From contig CAUAGM010000004.1 in the NCBI GenBank assembly GCA_958428545.1, forward strand, positions 62,001 through 126,000: DNA of 64,000 nt, written 5' to 3'. The position numbers and the translations under genes were made by a program. The notes under the pieces were generated by a model. The model saw only the letters and a list, made by a program, of their open reading frames with translations, was not told the DNA's origin and ran no database searches. Below, one piece after another: positions 9,654 to 19,365 of this stretch. The first letter of the stretch is position 1, and every line of letters starts with the position of its first letter. The DNA comes from an uncultured Arcanobacterium sp. (GTDB lineage: Bacteria > Actinomycetota > Actinomycetes > Actinomycetales > Actinomycetaceae).

Positions 9654-12323
9654 ATGACTATCGATAATTCCACATTGCGTGAAAGCGCTTTAGTTCCTGA
9701 AAAAGCAGCACTTGAAGGACTCGAAGCTCACTGGGCAAACCGCTGGGCTGACGACGATCTCTATGCATTCGATACCAACACAACTCGTGAGGCTGTGTAT
9801 TCTATTGATACACCGCCACCCACGGTGAGCGGTTCTTTGCACGTTGGGCACGTCTTCAGCTATACCCACACAGATGTGATTGCCCGCTACAAGCGTATGC
9901 AGGGCATGAATGTGTTTTATCCGATGGGCTGGGACGATAACGGCTTACCGACTGAGCGCCGTGTACAAAATTACTATGGCGTCCGTTGCGACCCATCACT
10001 GCCCTATGAACCAGATTTTGTGCCGCCTCATGATGGCGGAGATGGCAAAAGTATTAAATATGCAGATCAAAAGCCAATCAGCCGTCGTAATTTCATTGAA
10101 TTGTGCTGGAAGCTCACAGCGGAAGACGAAAAACAGTTCGAGCATTTATGGCGCTATCTTGGGCTTTCTGTGGATTGGAAGCAAAATTATCAGACAATTG
10201 GCGCCAAAGCCCAAAAAGTCGCCCAAGCTGCTTTCATTAAAAATCTCGAACGCGGCGAAGCGTACCAAAGCCAGGCTCCAGGTTTATGGGACGTCACATT
10301 CCAAACGGCAGTTGCCCAAGCCGAGCTGGAAGCGCGCGATTACCCTGGGCATTATCACGCGCTGGCTTTCCACTCATCATCAGGCGGTGACGATATCGTC
10401 ATCGAAACAACACGTCCTGAACTTCTCCCTGCTTGCTGTGCACTCATTGCACACCCAGATGACGAGCGATATCAGCACCTCTTTGGTCAAACTGTCACTT
10501 CCCCGATATTCAACGTGGAAATCCCTGTGCTTGCACACCCGAAAGCTGAGATGGATAAAGGCGCTGGCATCGCTATGTGCTGTACATTCGGCGATGTGAC
10601 GGACGTTGAGTGGTGGCGCGATTTGGAGCTTCCGCTGCGCAATATCTTGCGTAAAGACGGCCGACTTTTCGCTGAAACTCCGCAGTGGATTACCGATCCT
10701 GCCGGGCGAGATATGTATGCACAGATGGGCGGCAAAACCACGTTCTCGGCGCGTAAAGCTCTCGTGGATGCACTCAAAGAAACGGGCGAGATGATTGGCT
10801 CCGAGCAGCCGACGATGCGTAAAACCAACTTCTTTGAAAAAGGAGATAAGCCGCTCGAAATAGTGATGAGCCGGCAGTGGTATATTCGCAACGGCGGCAC
10901 AGCTCACACCGAATCGAACGGAAAAGAACTGCGCACTAATCTCGTCAATCGTGGGCACGAGGTCGATTTCCATCCCGATTTTATGCGTGTCCGCTACGAA
11001 AACTGGGTACGAGGGCTCAACACCGATTGGCTCGTCTCTCGCCAACGTTTCTTCGGAGTGCCACTTCCCGTCTGGTACAAAATCAGCGCGAGCGGCGATG
11101 TGGATTATGATACTGTTCTCACGCCAACACTCGATCAGCTCCCAGTAGACCCCACCACAGACTGCCCTCCAGGCTATGATGAAACGCAGCGAGGAGTGCC
11201 GGGCGGTTTCCAAGGCGAAGTTGATATTCTCGATACATGGGCGACCTCAAGCCTCACACCACAAATTGCGGGAGGCTGGCTTACCGATAGCGAGCTTTTT
11301 GCAAACGTATATCCGATGGATGTGCGTCCGCAAGGGCAAGATATTATCCGTACATGGCTCTTCTCAACGATGGTACGCGCTCATCTCGAATTCGCAGGAA
11401 CTCCGTGGAAGCATGCTGCGATTTCTGGATGGATTCTCGATCCAGACCACAAGAAGATGAGTAAAAGTAAAGGCAATGTAGTGACACCGATGGCTTTACT
11501 GGAAAAGCACGGATCAGATGCTGTGCGCTACTGGGCTGCTTCCGCTCGCCTTGGCACTGACGCCGCATTTGACGAGCAGCAGATGAAAATTGGGCGTCGT
11601 TTAGCGATGAAGTTACTCAACGCATCGAAATTTGCGATGGCCACCTCAGGTGAAAATGCACAATTAAACCTCGATATAGCTGCTATTACGGAGCCCCTCG
11701 ACCAAGCAATGCTCGCAGAGCTGGCACAAGTGGCAGATCAAGCCACAACAGCACTTGAAAATTACGATCATACTCGCGCTCTTGAACTCACTGAGACTCT
11801 TTTCTGGACGTTCTGTGACGATTATCTGGAGCTCGTGAAAGCTCGCGCATACGATCGTGACGGCGAGATCTCTGCTCAGGAAGGAGGAGCTGCGAAAGTT
11901 GCATCAGCTCGCGCTACGCTCAACATCACTATCGATACGTTTGTGCGTCTCTTTGCTCCTGTGCTTCCTTATGCTGCAGAAGAAGTATGGAGCTGGTATC
12001 GCACTGGATCAGTACACCGCGCCGCATGGCCGTCTGCTAAAGATTTTGAGGTAGATACAGATGCACATGTTTTACGAGCAGCATCGGCTGCGCTTATTGC
12101 ACTTCGCAAGGTCAAGACCGAGCAAAAAGTGGCTCAGCGCAGTGAATATCTGCACGTCACTTTGACGGTTCCCAGCAAGGATCTGAAAGCAACGCAAGCT
12201 GTGATAAGGGATCTGGCAGCAACGTCAAACGTCAGTGGAGAGTTTACTTTGCTTGAGGCAGATGTAGATGCCCCTATCGTTACCGATTTTGAGCTTAAAG
12301 CAGCGCAGCCGCGCAAAAAATAG
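9654..12323 (+). CDS. valS: Valyl-tRNA synthetase
   Basis: Charges tRNA-Val. The class I signatures are HVGH (in GSLHVGHVFSYTH) and KMSKSKGN; the C-terminal part has the anticodon-binding domain. The product is 889 aa, close to the actinobacterial norm, and ends without the long coiled-coil arm of many ValRS. The ATG at 9654 was chosen for GGGAGA 8 nt upstream and because the longer frame from 9525 overlaps proC. No T-box precedes it. Confidence 0.95.
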   Translation: MTIDNSTLRESALVPEKAALEGLEAHWANRWADDDLYAFDTNTTREAVYSIDTPPPTVSGSLHVGHVFSYTHTDVIARYKRMQGMNVFYPMGWDDNGLPTERRVQNYYGVRCDPSLPYEPDFVPPHDGGDGKSIKYADQKPISRRNFIELCWKLTAEDEKQFEHLWRYLGLSVDWKQNYQTIGAKAQKVAQAAFIKNLERGEAYQSQAPGLWDVTFQTAVAQAELEARDYPGHYHALAFHSSSGGDDIVIETTRPELLPACCALIAHPDDERYQHLFGQTVTSPIFNVEIPVLAHPKAEMDKGAGIAMCCTFGDVTDVEWWRDLELPLRNILRKDGRLFAETPQWITDPAGRDMYAQMGGKTTFSARKALVDALKETGEMIGSEQPTMRKTNFFEKGDKPLEIVMSRQWYIRNGGTAHTESNGKELRTNLVNRGHEVDFHPDFMRVRYENWVRGLNTDWLVSRQRFFGVPLPVWYKISASGDVDYDTVLTPTLDQLPVDPTTDCPPGYDETQRGVPGGFQGEVDILDTWATSSLTPQIAGGWLTDSELFANVYPMDVRPQGQDIIRTWLFSTMVRAHLEFAGTPWKHAAISGWILDPDHKKMSKSKGNVVTPMALLEKHGSDAVRYWAASARLGTDAAFDEQQMKIGRRLAMKLLNASKFAMATSGENAQLNLDIAAITEPLDQAMLAELAQVADQATTALENYDHTRALELTETLFWTFCDDYLELVKARAYDRDGEISAQEGGAAKVASARATLNITIDTFVRLFAPVLPYAAEEVWSWYRTGSVHRAAWPSAKDFEVDTDAHVLRAASAALIALRKVKTEQKVAQRSEYLHVTLTVPSKDLKATQAVIRDLAATSNVSGEFTLLEADVDAPIVTDFELKAAQPRKK

Positions 12324-12402
12324 CTCATTGCCCCCCGTGAGCATCTTATGTTTACAGAATAAAATACACAATGGACGAGGCAAAAGAACTGAGGAGTATT
12401 GA

Positions 12403-14244
12403 ATGAGCCGTTTTCTCGATGAAGAAGGAGTCGCATTTCGCCCAGGTAAATTCGTGGTACCTGACGATTTGACTGTGCCTGCACTTATGCGGCGGCAGGC
12501 GGAAAACACTCCTCGCCGTACCGTGATTCAAAGAAAATCCGACTTCTCCAATACATGGACGAACGTCACGTGGGCGCAGTTCAACAAAGAAATTCGCTCG
12601 GTAGCGCGTGGGCTTATTGCTTGGGGGCTGAAGCCGGGAGATGCGATTGGCATTATGAGCCACACCTGCTATCAGTGGGTTCTCTTTGATCTTGCTATCC
12701 AGTTTGCGGGCGGAATTGCTGTGCCAATCTATGAAACTGATTCGACGGATCAGGCTGAATGGATTATCCACGATGCTAATATCCGCGCTGTCGTTGTGGA
12801 AAATGCATCGCTACGATCTGTGCTCGCACCTTTGCTTAAAAAGCAAAAGAAGCTCGAGAAGCTGTGGGTGCTGAGTGAAGACGATCAGAGCCGTATTGAA
12901 GCTCTAGGAAGCAGCGATCTTGACAGCGAAATCGATCGCCGCATCGACGCTCAAAAAGCGGATGACCTATGGACGATTATCTATACATCTGGCACTACTG
13001 GGCAGCCGAAAGGTGCAGAGCTTACCCATCGCAACATTTTGCACGTAGTGATGAACGGTCCCACCGACGAAGAGCTTATGCCAGTGATCGCAGGAAAAGA
13101 TGCCCGTACGCTTATTTTCCTGCCAATGGCTCACGTTTTTGCGCGCTTCATTAACCTCACAATGTTTTATGCGGGCAATCCTGTGGGCTACTGCCCAGAT
13201 ACAAAAAATCTTGTGGCAGATATGCAGAGCTTCAAACCAAGTTTCGTTTTAGCTGTGCCGCGTGTGTTTGAAAAAATTTATAATGCAGCAGATGCGAAGG
13301 CTGGCAAAGGTTTTGCACTGCGGACGTTCCGCACCTTTGCAAAAGTTGCTATCAACTATTCGCGAGCGCTCGATACTGACGAAGGACCTTCAAAGAAGCT
13401 CATTGCCCAGCGAACGCTTGGCGATCGTCTCGTCTACTCGAAAATCAAAGAAATTATGGGGGGCAAGCTTCGCTACGCAATTTCTGGCGGTGCACCGCTC
13501 GGCGAACGATTGGGCGCATTCTTCCGAGGTATTGGGATCCCCGTTTTAGAAGGTTATGGACTCACAGAGACGAGTGCGCCCACGGCAGTAAATACTCCGG
13601 ATTCTTTGCGTATTGGTTCAGTAGGACCAGCATATCCAGGATGCTACGTGAAAGTAGCTGACGATGGGGAACTTCTTGTGAAGGGCGACCACGTCTTCCG
13701 TGGTTATCATAATAACAAGAAAGCCACAGCAGAAGTATTTACAGAAGATGGCTGGTTTCGCACTGGCGATATAGGGCGTATTGACGATGAGGATTTCATC
13801 TGGATTACTGGACGCAAAAAAGAACTGATTGTGACGGCAGGCGGCAAAAACGTTGCTCCTGCTCCGCTTGAAGATCTCTTGCGCGGCCACCCTCTTATTT
13901 CGCACGTTGTGGTCGTAGGCGATCAAAAGCCATTTATTTCTGCAATCGTCACTCTTGATGCCGAAGCTCTTCCTCGCTGGCTCGAAAACCACGATCTGCC
14001 GCCTATGAGTGTGCCAGAAGCTGCCAGCGATCCTCAGGTGATTGCCGCGATTGACCGTGCAGTTAAACGCACAAATACTCATGTTTCTCGCGCAGAATCT
14101 ATTCGTAAATTCCAAATTCTCACCACTGATTTCACCACAGGAAATGGCTATCTTACTCCGTCAATGAAGGTGAAACGCTCGAAAGTTATCACTGATTTCT
14201 CTGCCGTTATCGACACTATCTACGGCACCACTAAGAAAAAATAA
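12403..14244 (+). CDS. Long-chain acyl-CoA synthetase (AMP-binding)
   Basis: Activates fatty acids to acyl-CoA through an acyl-adenylate. The AMP-binding P-loop motif IIYTSGTTGQPKGAELTH is near residue 190, and the hinge/adenylation motif GWFRTGDIGRIDDEDF and the lysine-bearing TGRKKELIVTAGGKN motif are further on. The 613-aa protein is of the FAA1/FadD15 type common in actinobacteria. The ATG follows GAGGAG with a 6-nt spacer. Chain-length preference cannot be judged. Confidence 0.92.
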   Translation: MSRFLDEEGVAFRPGKFVVPDDLTVPALMRRQAENTPRRTVIQRKSDFSNTWTNVTWAQFNKEIRSVARGLIAWGLKPGDAIGIMSHTCYQWVLFDLAIQFAGGIAVPIYETDSTDQAEWIIHDANIRAVVVENASLRSVLAPLLKKQKKLEKLWVLSEDDQSRIEALGSSDLDSEIDRRIDAQKADDLWTIIYTSGTTGQPKGAELTHRNILHVVMNGPTDEELMPVIAGKDARTLIFLPMAHVFARFINLTMFYAGNPVGYCPDTKNLVADMQSFKPSFVLAVPRVFEKIYNAADAKAGKGFALRTFRTFAKVAINYSRALDTDEGPSKKLIAQRTLGDRLVYSKIKEIMGGKLRYAISGGAPLGERLGAFFRGIGIPVLEGYGLTETSAPTAVNTPDSLRIGSVGPAYPGCYVKVADDGELLVKGDHVFRGYHNNKKATAEVFTEDGWFRTGDIGRIDDEDFIWITGRKKELIVTAGGKNVAPAPLEDLLRGHPLISHVVVVGDQKPFISAIVTLDAEALPRWLENHDLPPMSVPEAASDPQVIAAIDRAVKRTNTHVSRAESIRKFQILTTDFTTGNGYLTPSMKVKRSKVITDFSAVIDTIYGTTKKK

Positions 14245-14303
14245 AGTATATTTATGCGCACTCACTGTATACTCACACCTCAAGAAAGGACGGTGGTGGT
14301 TAG

Positions 14304-15590
14304 ATGAGCCAAGAAACGATTATTCATGAAGCGCCTGTGCGGCGCCGATCAGTTTTTGCAGGAACCACAGGAAATCTCGTGGAATGGTTTGACTGGTCTG
14401 TCTACGGAATTTTCGTGGCGCAATTTGCACCGCTCTTCTTCCCTGCAGAAAATCCTACTGCTTCCGTTTTAGCGGGCCTTGCCACATTCGCTGTGGGCTT
14501 TTTCTTCCGTCCGCTCGGCGGAGCTATTATTGGTCCGTTTGCTGATAAGCATGGACGCCAGGCAGGTATGACGCTCACGATATCCCTCATGGCATCAGCA
14601 TCGCTCATTATGGCAGTTGTGCCAACGTATGAGCAGATAGGAATTGCTGCGCCGATTATTTTGGTGTGTGCACGCGCATTGCAAGGTTTTTCTGCTGGGG
14701 GTGAGTTTGGTACTTCTAGTGCATTCCTTGTAGAAAACGCCCCGAAAGGAAAACGGGCCTCTGTTGGTACGTGGCAGCAAGTTTCTGTAGGCGGCGGCAC
14801 ACTCCTCGCCTCTATTCTTGCAACTGTGATGTTTAAAACGCTCACGCCAGAACAAATATCGATGTGGAGCTGGCGCCTAGCTTTTGGTCTTGGCGCTCTC
14901 TTTGGACTCTTCGGGCTTTATATGCGTCTGCGCGTGCCCGATACGGCAATTTCTTCGCATGTGCGAAGCAAAGATCTTGTGCCTCGCCGTCCTCTCTTCT
15001 CTATTTTCAAGAGTTATCCGCGCCAGGCATTTTTGGTGATGGGAATCGTCGCTTTAGGCACAGCCCTCGTGCAGTTCTGGTTCGTCAATTTACCAACTAT
15101 GATGAAAACTCTGCCCGTCAATCCTATGCCTCAGAGTGAAGCGCAACCTGCAGCAATGATTGCTCTAGCTGTTTTCACTTTCTGCCTCCCCCTCTTTGGA
15201 CGTCTGTCGGATAAGTATGGGCGCCGTCCCCTCCTGCTCTTCTATTCGCTAGGTACAGCTCTGGTGAGTGTTCCTCTCTTAGCTTTCGTACAGCCCACAT
15301 TCACAAGTCTGCTCATCGTCGCAGTTTCTGGCGGCATCTTCTGCTCTGCATACGGAGCATCCTTGGCGGCAGTAATGGCTGAGCAGTTCCCACCCGAAGT
15401 GCGCAACGCAGGTATTTCCTTGCCATACGGAATTTCTGTGGCGCTCTTTGGCGGCACATTCCCAGTTATTGCAACTGCACTTCAGGCATCTGGAAAGTTC
15501 CATATATTTTTGGGCATCATGTTTGTCTGCGCTCTGCTCACCACTTTCCTCTTCTGGAAGATGCCAGAGACGAAAGACGCAACTATCTAA
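14304..15590 (+). CDS. MFS transporter, metabolite:H+ symporter (MHS) family
   Basis: A 428-aa permease with twelve predicted membrane helices. The start GNLVEWFDWSVYG and the loop motif GPFADKHGRQAG are hallmarks of the MHS group, which includes proline/betaine, alpha-ketoglutarate and citrate carriers. A second loop copy, GRLSDKYGRRPLLL, marks the second half. Substrate unknown. It is followed by a strong hairpin shared with the convergent clpX. Confidence 0.9.
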   Translation: MSQETIIHEAPVRRRSVFAGTTGNLVEWFDWSVYGIFVAQFAPLFFPAENPTASVLAGLATFAVGFFFRPLGGAIIGPFADKHGRQAGMTLTISLMASASLIMAVVPTYEQIGIAAPIILVCARALQGFSAGGEFGTSSAFLVENAPKGKRASVGTWQQVSVGGGTLLASILATVMFKTLTPEQISMWSWRLAFGLGALFGLFGLYMRLRVPDTAISSHVRSKDLVPRRPLFSIFKSYPRQAFLVMGIVALGTALVQFWFVNLPTMMKTLPVNPMPQSEAQPAAMIALAVFTFCLPLFGRLSDKYGRRPLLLFYSLGTALVSVPLLAFVQPTFTSLLIVAVSGGIFCSAYGASLAAVMAEQFPPEVRNAGISLPYGISVALFGGTFPVIATALQASGKFHIFLGIMFVCALLTTFLFWKMPETKDATI

Positions 15591-15650
15591 GAGCGCTCAC
15601 ACGCCAATGCTGTGGCAATAGCCGATATATCATTCTTGACCACAGCTATA

Positions 15651-15692
15651 GTGGGGAGGGGCTGTAGCCGCGTAGCTGCAACCCCTCCCCAC
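15651..15692. terminator. Bidirectional terminator between the MFS gene and clpX
   Basis: GTGGGGAGGGG (15651-15661) pairs perfectly with CCCCTCCCCAC (15682-15692). It is followed by TTGTTT on the plus strand and lies 5 bp from the end of clpX, so it can serve both convergent genes. Confidence 0.75.
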
Positions 15693-15696
15693 TTGT

Positions 15697-17007
15697 TTAT
15701 GCTGTTTTTGCTCCTGTTTCTTTAAGAAGGAGTTGCGGCTCTCCCTCGCCTGTAACAGCTTCAAGGGTTATGACAACTCGTTCAACATCGTCACGCGATG
15801 GAATATCAAACATAAGCTCACGCAAGATATTTTCAAGAATAGAGCGTAAACCGCGTGCTCCTGTGCCTCGTTCCATTGCTTGCGCAGCAATTGCTTCAAG
15901 AGCTGGCTCAGTAAACTGCAACTGCACACCATCAAGTTCAAACATTTTTTGATACTGCTTAATAAGTGCGTTTTTAGGCTTCACGAGAATATCAACGAGA
16001 TCACTTTCCACAAGTCCATCAACTGTGGCAATAATAGGTAGGCGCCCAACAAGCTCAGGGATAAGCCCAAACTTATGGAGATCTTCTGGCGTCACATCGT
16101 GGAAAAGATCAGCATTGTGATCTGCACTGTGCAGCTGAGCTCCGAAACCAATCCCACGCCGCCCTGCCCGATTAGCAACGATATCCTCCATACCTGCAAA
16201 TGCACCTGCAACGATAAAGAGAATATTTGCAGTATCAACATGAATCATATCTTGCTGGCTAGGATTCTTGCGCCCGCCTTGCGGAGGAATAGATGCTGTT
16301 GTGCCCTCAATAATTTTGAGCAGTGCCTGCTGCACCCCTTCCCCAGAAACATCTCGTGTAATCGAGGGATTTTCACTTTTTCGCGAAATTTTATCAATCT
16401 CGTCGATATAAATGATTCCACGCTCAGCTCGTGCCACATCTCCATCTGCTGCCTGCAGAAGTTTTAACAAGATATTTTCCACATCGTCGCCCACATAGCC
16501 CGCTTCAGTGAGCGCTGTAGCATCCGCAATAGCGAAAGGTACATTAAGCATACGCGCAAGAGATTGAGCAAGATAGGTTTTTCCTGTGCCTGTCGGCCCC
16601 ATGAGCAAAATATTTGATTTCCCTATCTCTACCAGCTCATCATCGTCCAAAACCTCTTGGCTGCCAGATCGAAGCTTCTTTGTATGCATCACCGTATTGA
16701 GCTTCTCTTGCGCTCGGATACGCTTGTAATGGTTATAGACGGCGACTGCAAGCGTCCGCTTTGCAGCCTGCTGCCCGATTACATATTCATCAAGGAAATC
16801 ATAAATTTCTTGAGGTTTCGGAAGTTTCGTTTTGTCGGCTTTTTCCTGTGCCTCATGCCCAAGCTCTTCTGTGATAATTTCATTACACAGTTCGATACAC
16901 TCGTTGCAAATATAGACGCCAGAGCCTGTGATAAGTTTACGCACTTGGCGCTGACTCTTCTGACAAAATGAGCATTTGAGAATATCTGCGGCATCTGCAG
17001 TGGGCAT
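15697..17007 (-). CDS. clpX: ATP-dependent Clp protease ATP-binding subunit ClpX
   Basis: AAA+ unfoldase that feeds proteins to the ClpP chamber. The N-terminal zinc-binding domain has two CxxC pairs (CSFC and CNEC), followed by Walker A GPTGTGKT, Walker B IIYIDEIDK and the IGF-class region IGFGAQL that docks on ClpP. Length 436 aa is typical. GGAGG lies 8 nt before the ATG. It sits downstream of the two clpP genes with a 200-bp gap, so it may have its own promoter. Confidence 0.96.
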   Translation of the reverse strand: MPTADAADILKCSFCQKSQRQVRKLITGSGVYICNECIELCNEIITEELGHEAQEKADKTKLPKPQEIYDFLDEYVIGQQAAKRTLAVAVYNHYKRIRAQEKLNTVMHTKKLRSGSQEVLDDDELVEIGKSNILLMGPTGTGKTYLAQSLARMLNVPFAIADATALTEAGYVGDDVENILLKLLQAADGDVARAERGIIYIDEIDKISRKSENPSITRDVSGEGVQQALLKIIEGTTASIPPQGGRKNPSQQDMIHVDTANILFIVAGAFAGMEDIVANRAGRRGIGFGAQLHSADHNADLFHDVTPEDLHKFGLIPELVGRLPIIATVDGLVESDLVDILVKPKNALIKQYQKMFELDGVQLQFTEPALEAIAAQAMERGTGARGLRSILENILRELMFDIPSRDDVERVVITLEAVTGEGEPQLLLKETGAKTA

Positions 17008-17209
17008 ACCTTATACCTCCTTGAAACCTACCCCACTATTTCACACTAAAGCTGAACATTTTTCCACGGGGCGCGCGGCGTAGAGCTGACGATATCACTT
17101 AAATAGCGATACGCACTCACATATAGCTCGCGCTCAGATACAATGCACACCTAGGTGACGATGAGTAAGTGACGACTCGCTATCTATAAGCAAAAACTTA
17201 GAGGCAAAG

Positions 17210-17863
17210 CTACGCAGCAATGTCTTTACGAGATACAAGCACCTGATCGACAAGACCATATTCTTTTGCCTGCTGAGCAGTAAGAATTTTATCGCGCGAA
17301 ATATCCTTAGCTACTCGCTCTCGCGGCTGCCCAGAATGCTGAGCAATCGTATCAATCAGCCATTGGTTCATGCGATCAATTTCATCTGCCACAATCGCAA
17401 TATCGGAAGCCTGCCCCTGCATTCCTTCCATAGCTGGCTCGTGAATGAGAATACGCGCATTTGGAAGTGCTAAACGGCGCCCAGGAGCACCTGCCGTCAA
17501 GAGTACAGCAGCCGCAGATGCTGCCTGCCCAAGGCACACCGTTTGAATTTGAGGCTTAATATACTGCATTGTGTCGTAGATAGCAGTGAGAGCTGTGAAG
17601 CTGCCGCCAGGAGAATTGATGTACATCGTAATCGGCGAATCTGGATCAATCGATTCGAGCACGAGAAGCTGTGCCATCACGTCGTCAGCTGAAGCATCAT
17701 CGACTTGAACACCAAGGAAAACAATACGATCTTCAAAGAGCTTGGCGTAAGGATCTTGCCGCTTATAGCCGTAGGGAGTACGCTCTTCAAAGTTTGGGAG
17801 AATATAGCGAGCTTGAGGCATTGTTGGAGCTACGCCGCCAGGAAAAACCATACCGTTATTCAT
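17210..17863 (-). CDS. clpP2: ATP-dependent Clp protease proteolytic subunit (second copy)
   Basis: Serine protease subunit of the Clp complex. The catalytic serine lies in GQAASAAAVLL and the histidine in ILIHEPA, with the aspartate in the usual downstream region. Actinobacteria need two different ClpP rings that form a mixed tetradecamer; this 217-aa copy is the clpP2-position gene. Its start lies 21 bp after the end of clpP1, so the two form an operon. Confidence 0.93.
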   Translation of the reverse strand: MNNGMVFPGGVAPTMPQARYILPNFEERTPYGYKRQDPYAKLFEDRIVFLGVQVDDASADDVMAQLLVLESIDPDSPITMYINSPGGSFTALTAIYDTMQYIKPQIQTVCLGQAASAAAVLLTAGAPGRRLALPNARILIHEPAMEGMQGQASDIAIVADEIDRMNQWLIDTIAQHSGQPRERVAKDISRDKILTAQQAKEYGLVDQVLVSRKDIAA

Positions 17864-17884
17864 CGTTAGTTACGCTCCTTCTTT

Positions 17885-18547
17885 CTAGTTTTCACCCTGC
17901 ACGTGATCGCTACCCGAAACAGACGAATGAGCATCACTTACGCCGCCTCCGCCAATCACGGAACTTGCGGTCGTAATGATATGGTCAGCAAAACCATATT
18001 CAACTGCTTCTTGAGCGTTGAACCAATGATCACGATCCGAATCCGCAATAATTTCTTCCACAGAATGCCCAGTGTGCTCAGCATTCAGCTCAGAGAGCTC
18101 TTGTTTCATTTTCAAAATAAGATCAGCATTAATACGAATATCCGTGGCTGTACCGCCGGCACCTCCTAAAGGCTGATGCATCAGCACACGAGTATGAGGC
18201 GTAATATAACGCTTTCCTTTGGCGCCAGCAGAGAGCAAAAACTGCCCCATCGAAGCAGCAAGCCCCATGCCAACCGTAGCAACATCAGGCTTTACGTATT
18301 CCATAGTATCGAAAATAGCCATACCTGCCGTGACGGAACCGCCAGGCGAATTGATGTACAAATAAATATCTTTATCAGGATCTTCTGCCGAGAGCAGGAG
18401 TAACTGAGCGCAAACTATATTAGCCGATTCGTCTGTGACCTGCTCACCGAGCCAGATAATCCGCTCTTTCAGCAAGCGATTATAGATGGAATCACCAAGG
18501 CTGACGCCGTGAGCGCCTTCTCCTGTCGAGCTTGGTACGTGTGCCAC
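17885..18547 (-). CDS. clpP1: ATP-dependent Clp protease proteolytic subunit (first copy)
   Basis: Partner of the adjacent ClpP2. The catalytic serine is in GLAASMGQFLL and the histidine in VLMHQPLGG. The frame is open to an ATG at 18613, but neither ATG there has a ribosome binding site; a GTG at 18547 follows AAAGGAG with a 5-nt spacer and gives a 220-aa protein of normal size, so it is preferred. The C-terminus has a glycine/serine-rich tail. A candidate ClgR site lies upstream at 18677-18687. Confidence 0.9.
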   Translation of the reverse strand: MAHVPSSTGEGAHGVSLGDSIYNRLLKERIIWLGEQVTDESANIVCAQLLLLSAEDPDKDIYLYINSPGGSVTAGMAIFDTMEYVKPDVATVGMGLAASMGQFLLSAGAKGKRYITPHTRVLMHQPLGGAGGTATDIRINADLILKMKQELSELNAEHTGHSVEEIIADSDRDHWFNAQEAVEYGFADHIITTASSVIGGGGVSDAHSSVSGSDHVQGEN

Positions 18548-18676
18548 ACGCACTCCTTTCGCCGCAAATTTCTGCCACAAGCTTGCGCTGTATGGGAAGC
18601 GCATGAAGCTCATTTTATGTACTTATCTAGCCTAACGGTTCTATCCGTTTTTCCTTGTACTAAGCGCCCGCACTTT

Positions 18677-18687
18677 CGCTGTTGGCG
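18677..18687. promoter_or_regulatory. Candidate ClgR operator
   Basis: CGCTGTTGGCG fits the two-armed CGCY-N3-RGCG pattern described for ClgR, the actinobacterial activator of clp genes. It lies between clpP1 and the divergent padR gene. One central base differs from the published consensus, so this is a candidate only. Confidence 0.4.
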
Positions 18688-18743
18688 TGAACAACATCTG
18701 ATGCACATCGATATTAGGGCAATAGCTATCGTATACATAATGC

Positions 18744-18790
18744 TTGACGCAGTTACTCAGTAATTATACAGTTAGGATTACTGAGTAACT
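18744..18790 (+). promoter_or_regulatory. PadR autoregulatory promoter and operator
   Basis: A -35 box TTGACG (18744-18749) and -10 box TACAGT (18767-18772) have 17-bp spacing. They overlap a perfect 14-bp inverted repeat, AGTTACTCAGTAAT (18751-18764) and ATTACTGAGTAACT (18777-18790), with a 12-bp spacer. The position over the promoter core suggests repression by the PadR protein encoded just downstream. Confidence 0.75.
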
Positions 18791-18803
18791 GAAAGGTTCA
18801 GCC

Positions 18804-19364
18804 ATGACCGTCCCCCACGCATTGCTCGCATTTCTCGAACGAGAACCACGCGGAGTTTATCAGCTCCGCCAGCTTTTCACTGCCGCAACTACATGGAAAA
18901 TCAATATCGGGCAGGTGTATCAAACGATACAACGCCTCACCCGTGACGGTCTTACTCAATCAGCGGGAAACGAAGGCAATGCTGAACTTTTTACTCTTAC
19001 CGAGCAAGGGCGCGATGCCGTCACCCAATGGCTGGAAAAGCCAATCACGCACTCCCAAGACGACCGCAACGAGCTGGTAATGAAAATCGTGATAGCAGCC
19101 CAGACCAGCCACGATGTCTCGACCGTGATTCAAACGCAACGTAAAGCAACAATCAATCAGCTTCGCGAACTCACACGCAAAAAAGCAATGACGCAAGACC
19201 CTACCGAAAAACTTCTACTCGAACACCATATTTTTGAACTTGATTCAGAAAATCGATGGCTCGACCACATCGAACCTATTGCAGTGAGTATAGAGAAAAA
19301 CGCTCCTCCTCTCAGCAAACACCGATCTTTTACTGCCAGCACGCACACTTATGAGGAGAACTAA
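18804..19364 (+). CDS. PadR-family transcriptional regulator
   Basis: A 186-aa protein with the N-terminal winged helix of PadR proteins (HALLAFLEREPRGVYQLRQLF, then the recognition region VYQTIQRLTRDGL) and a C-terminal helical dimerisation part. Such regulators usually repress a neighbouring transporter and respond to a small ligand. GAAAGG precedes the ATG. It is the first gene of a three-gene operon with the ABC ATPase and permease, and a strong inverted repeat covers its promoter. The inducer is unknown. Confidence 0.9.
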   Translation: MTVPHALLAFLEREPRGVYQLRQLFTAATTWKINIGQVYQTIQRLTRDGLTQSAGNEGNAELFTLTEQGRDAVTQWLEKPITHSQDDRNELVMKIVIAAQTSHDVSTVIQTQRKATINQLRELTRKKAMTQDPTEKLLLEHHIFELDSENRWLDHIEPIAVSIEKNAPPLSKHRSFTASTHTYEEN

Positions 19365-19365
19365 T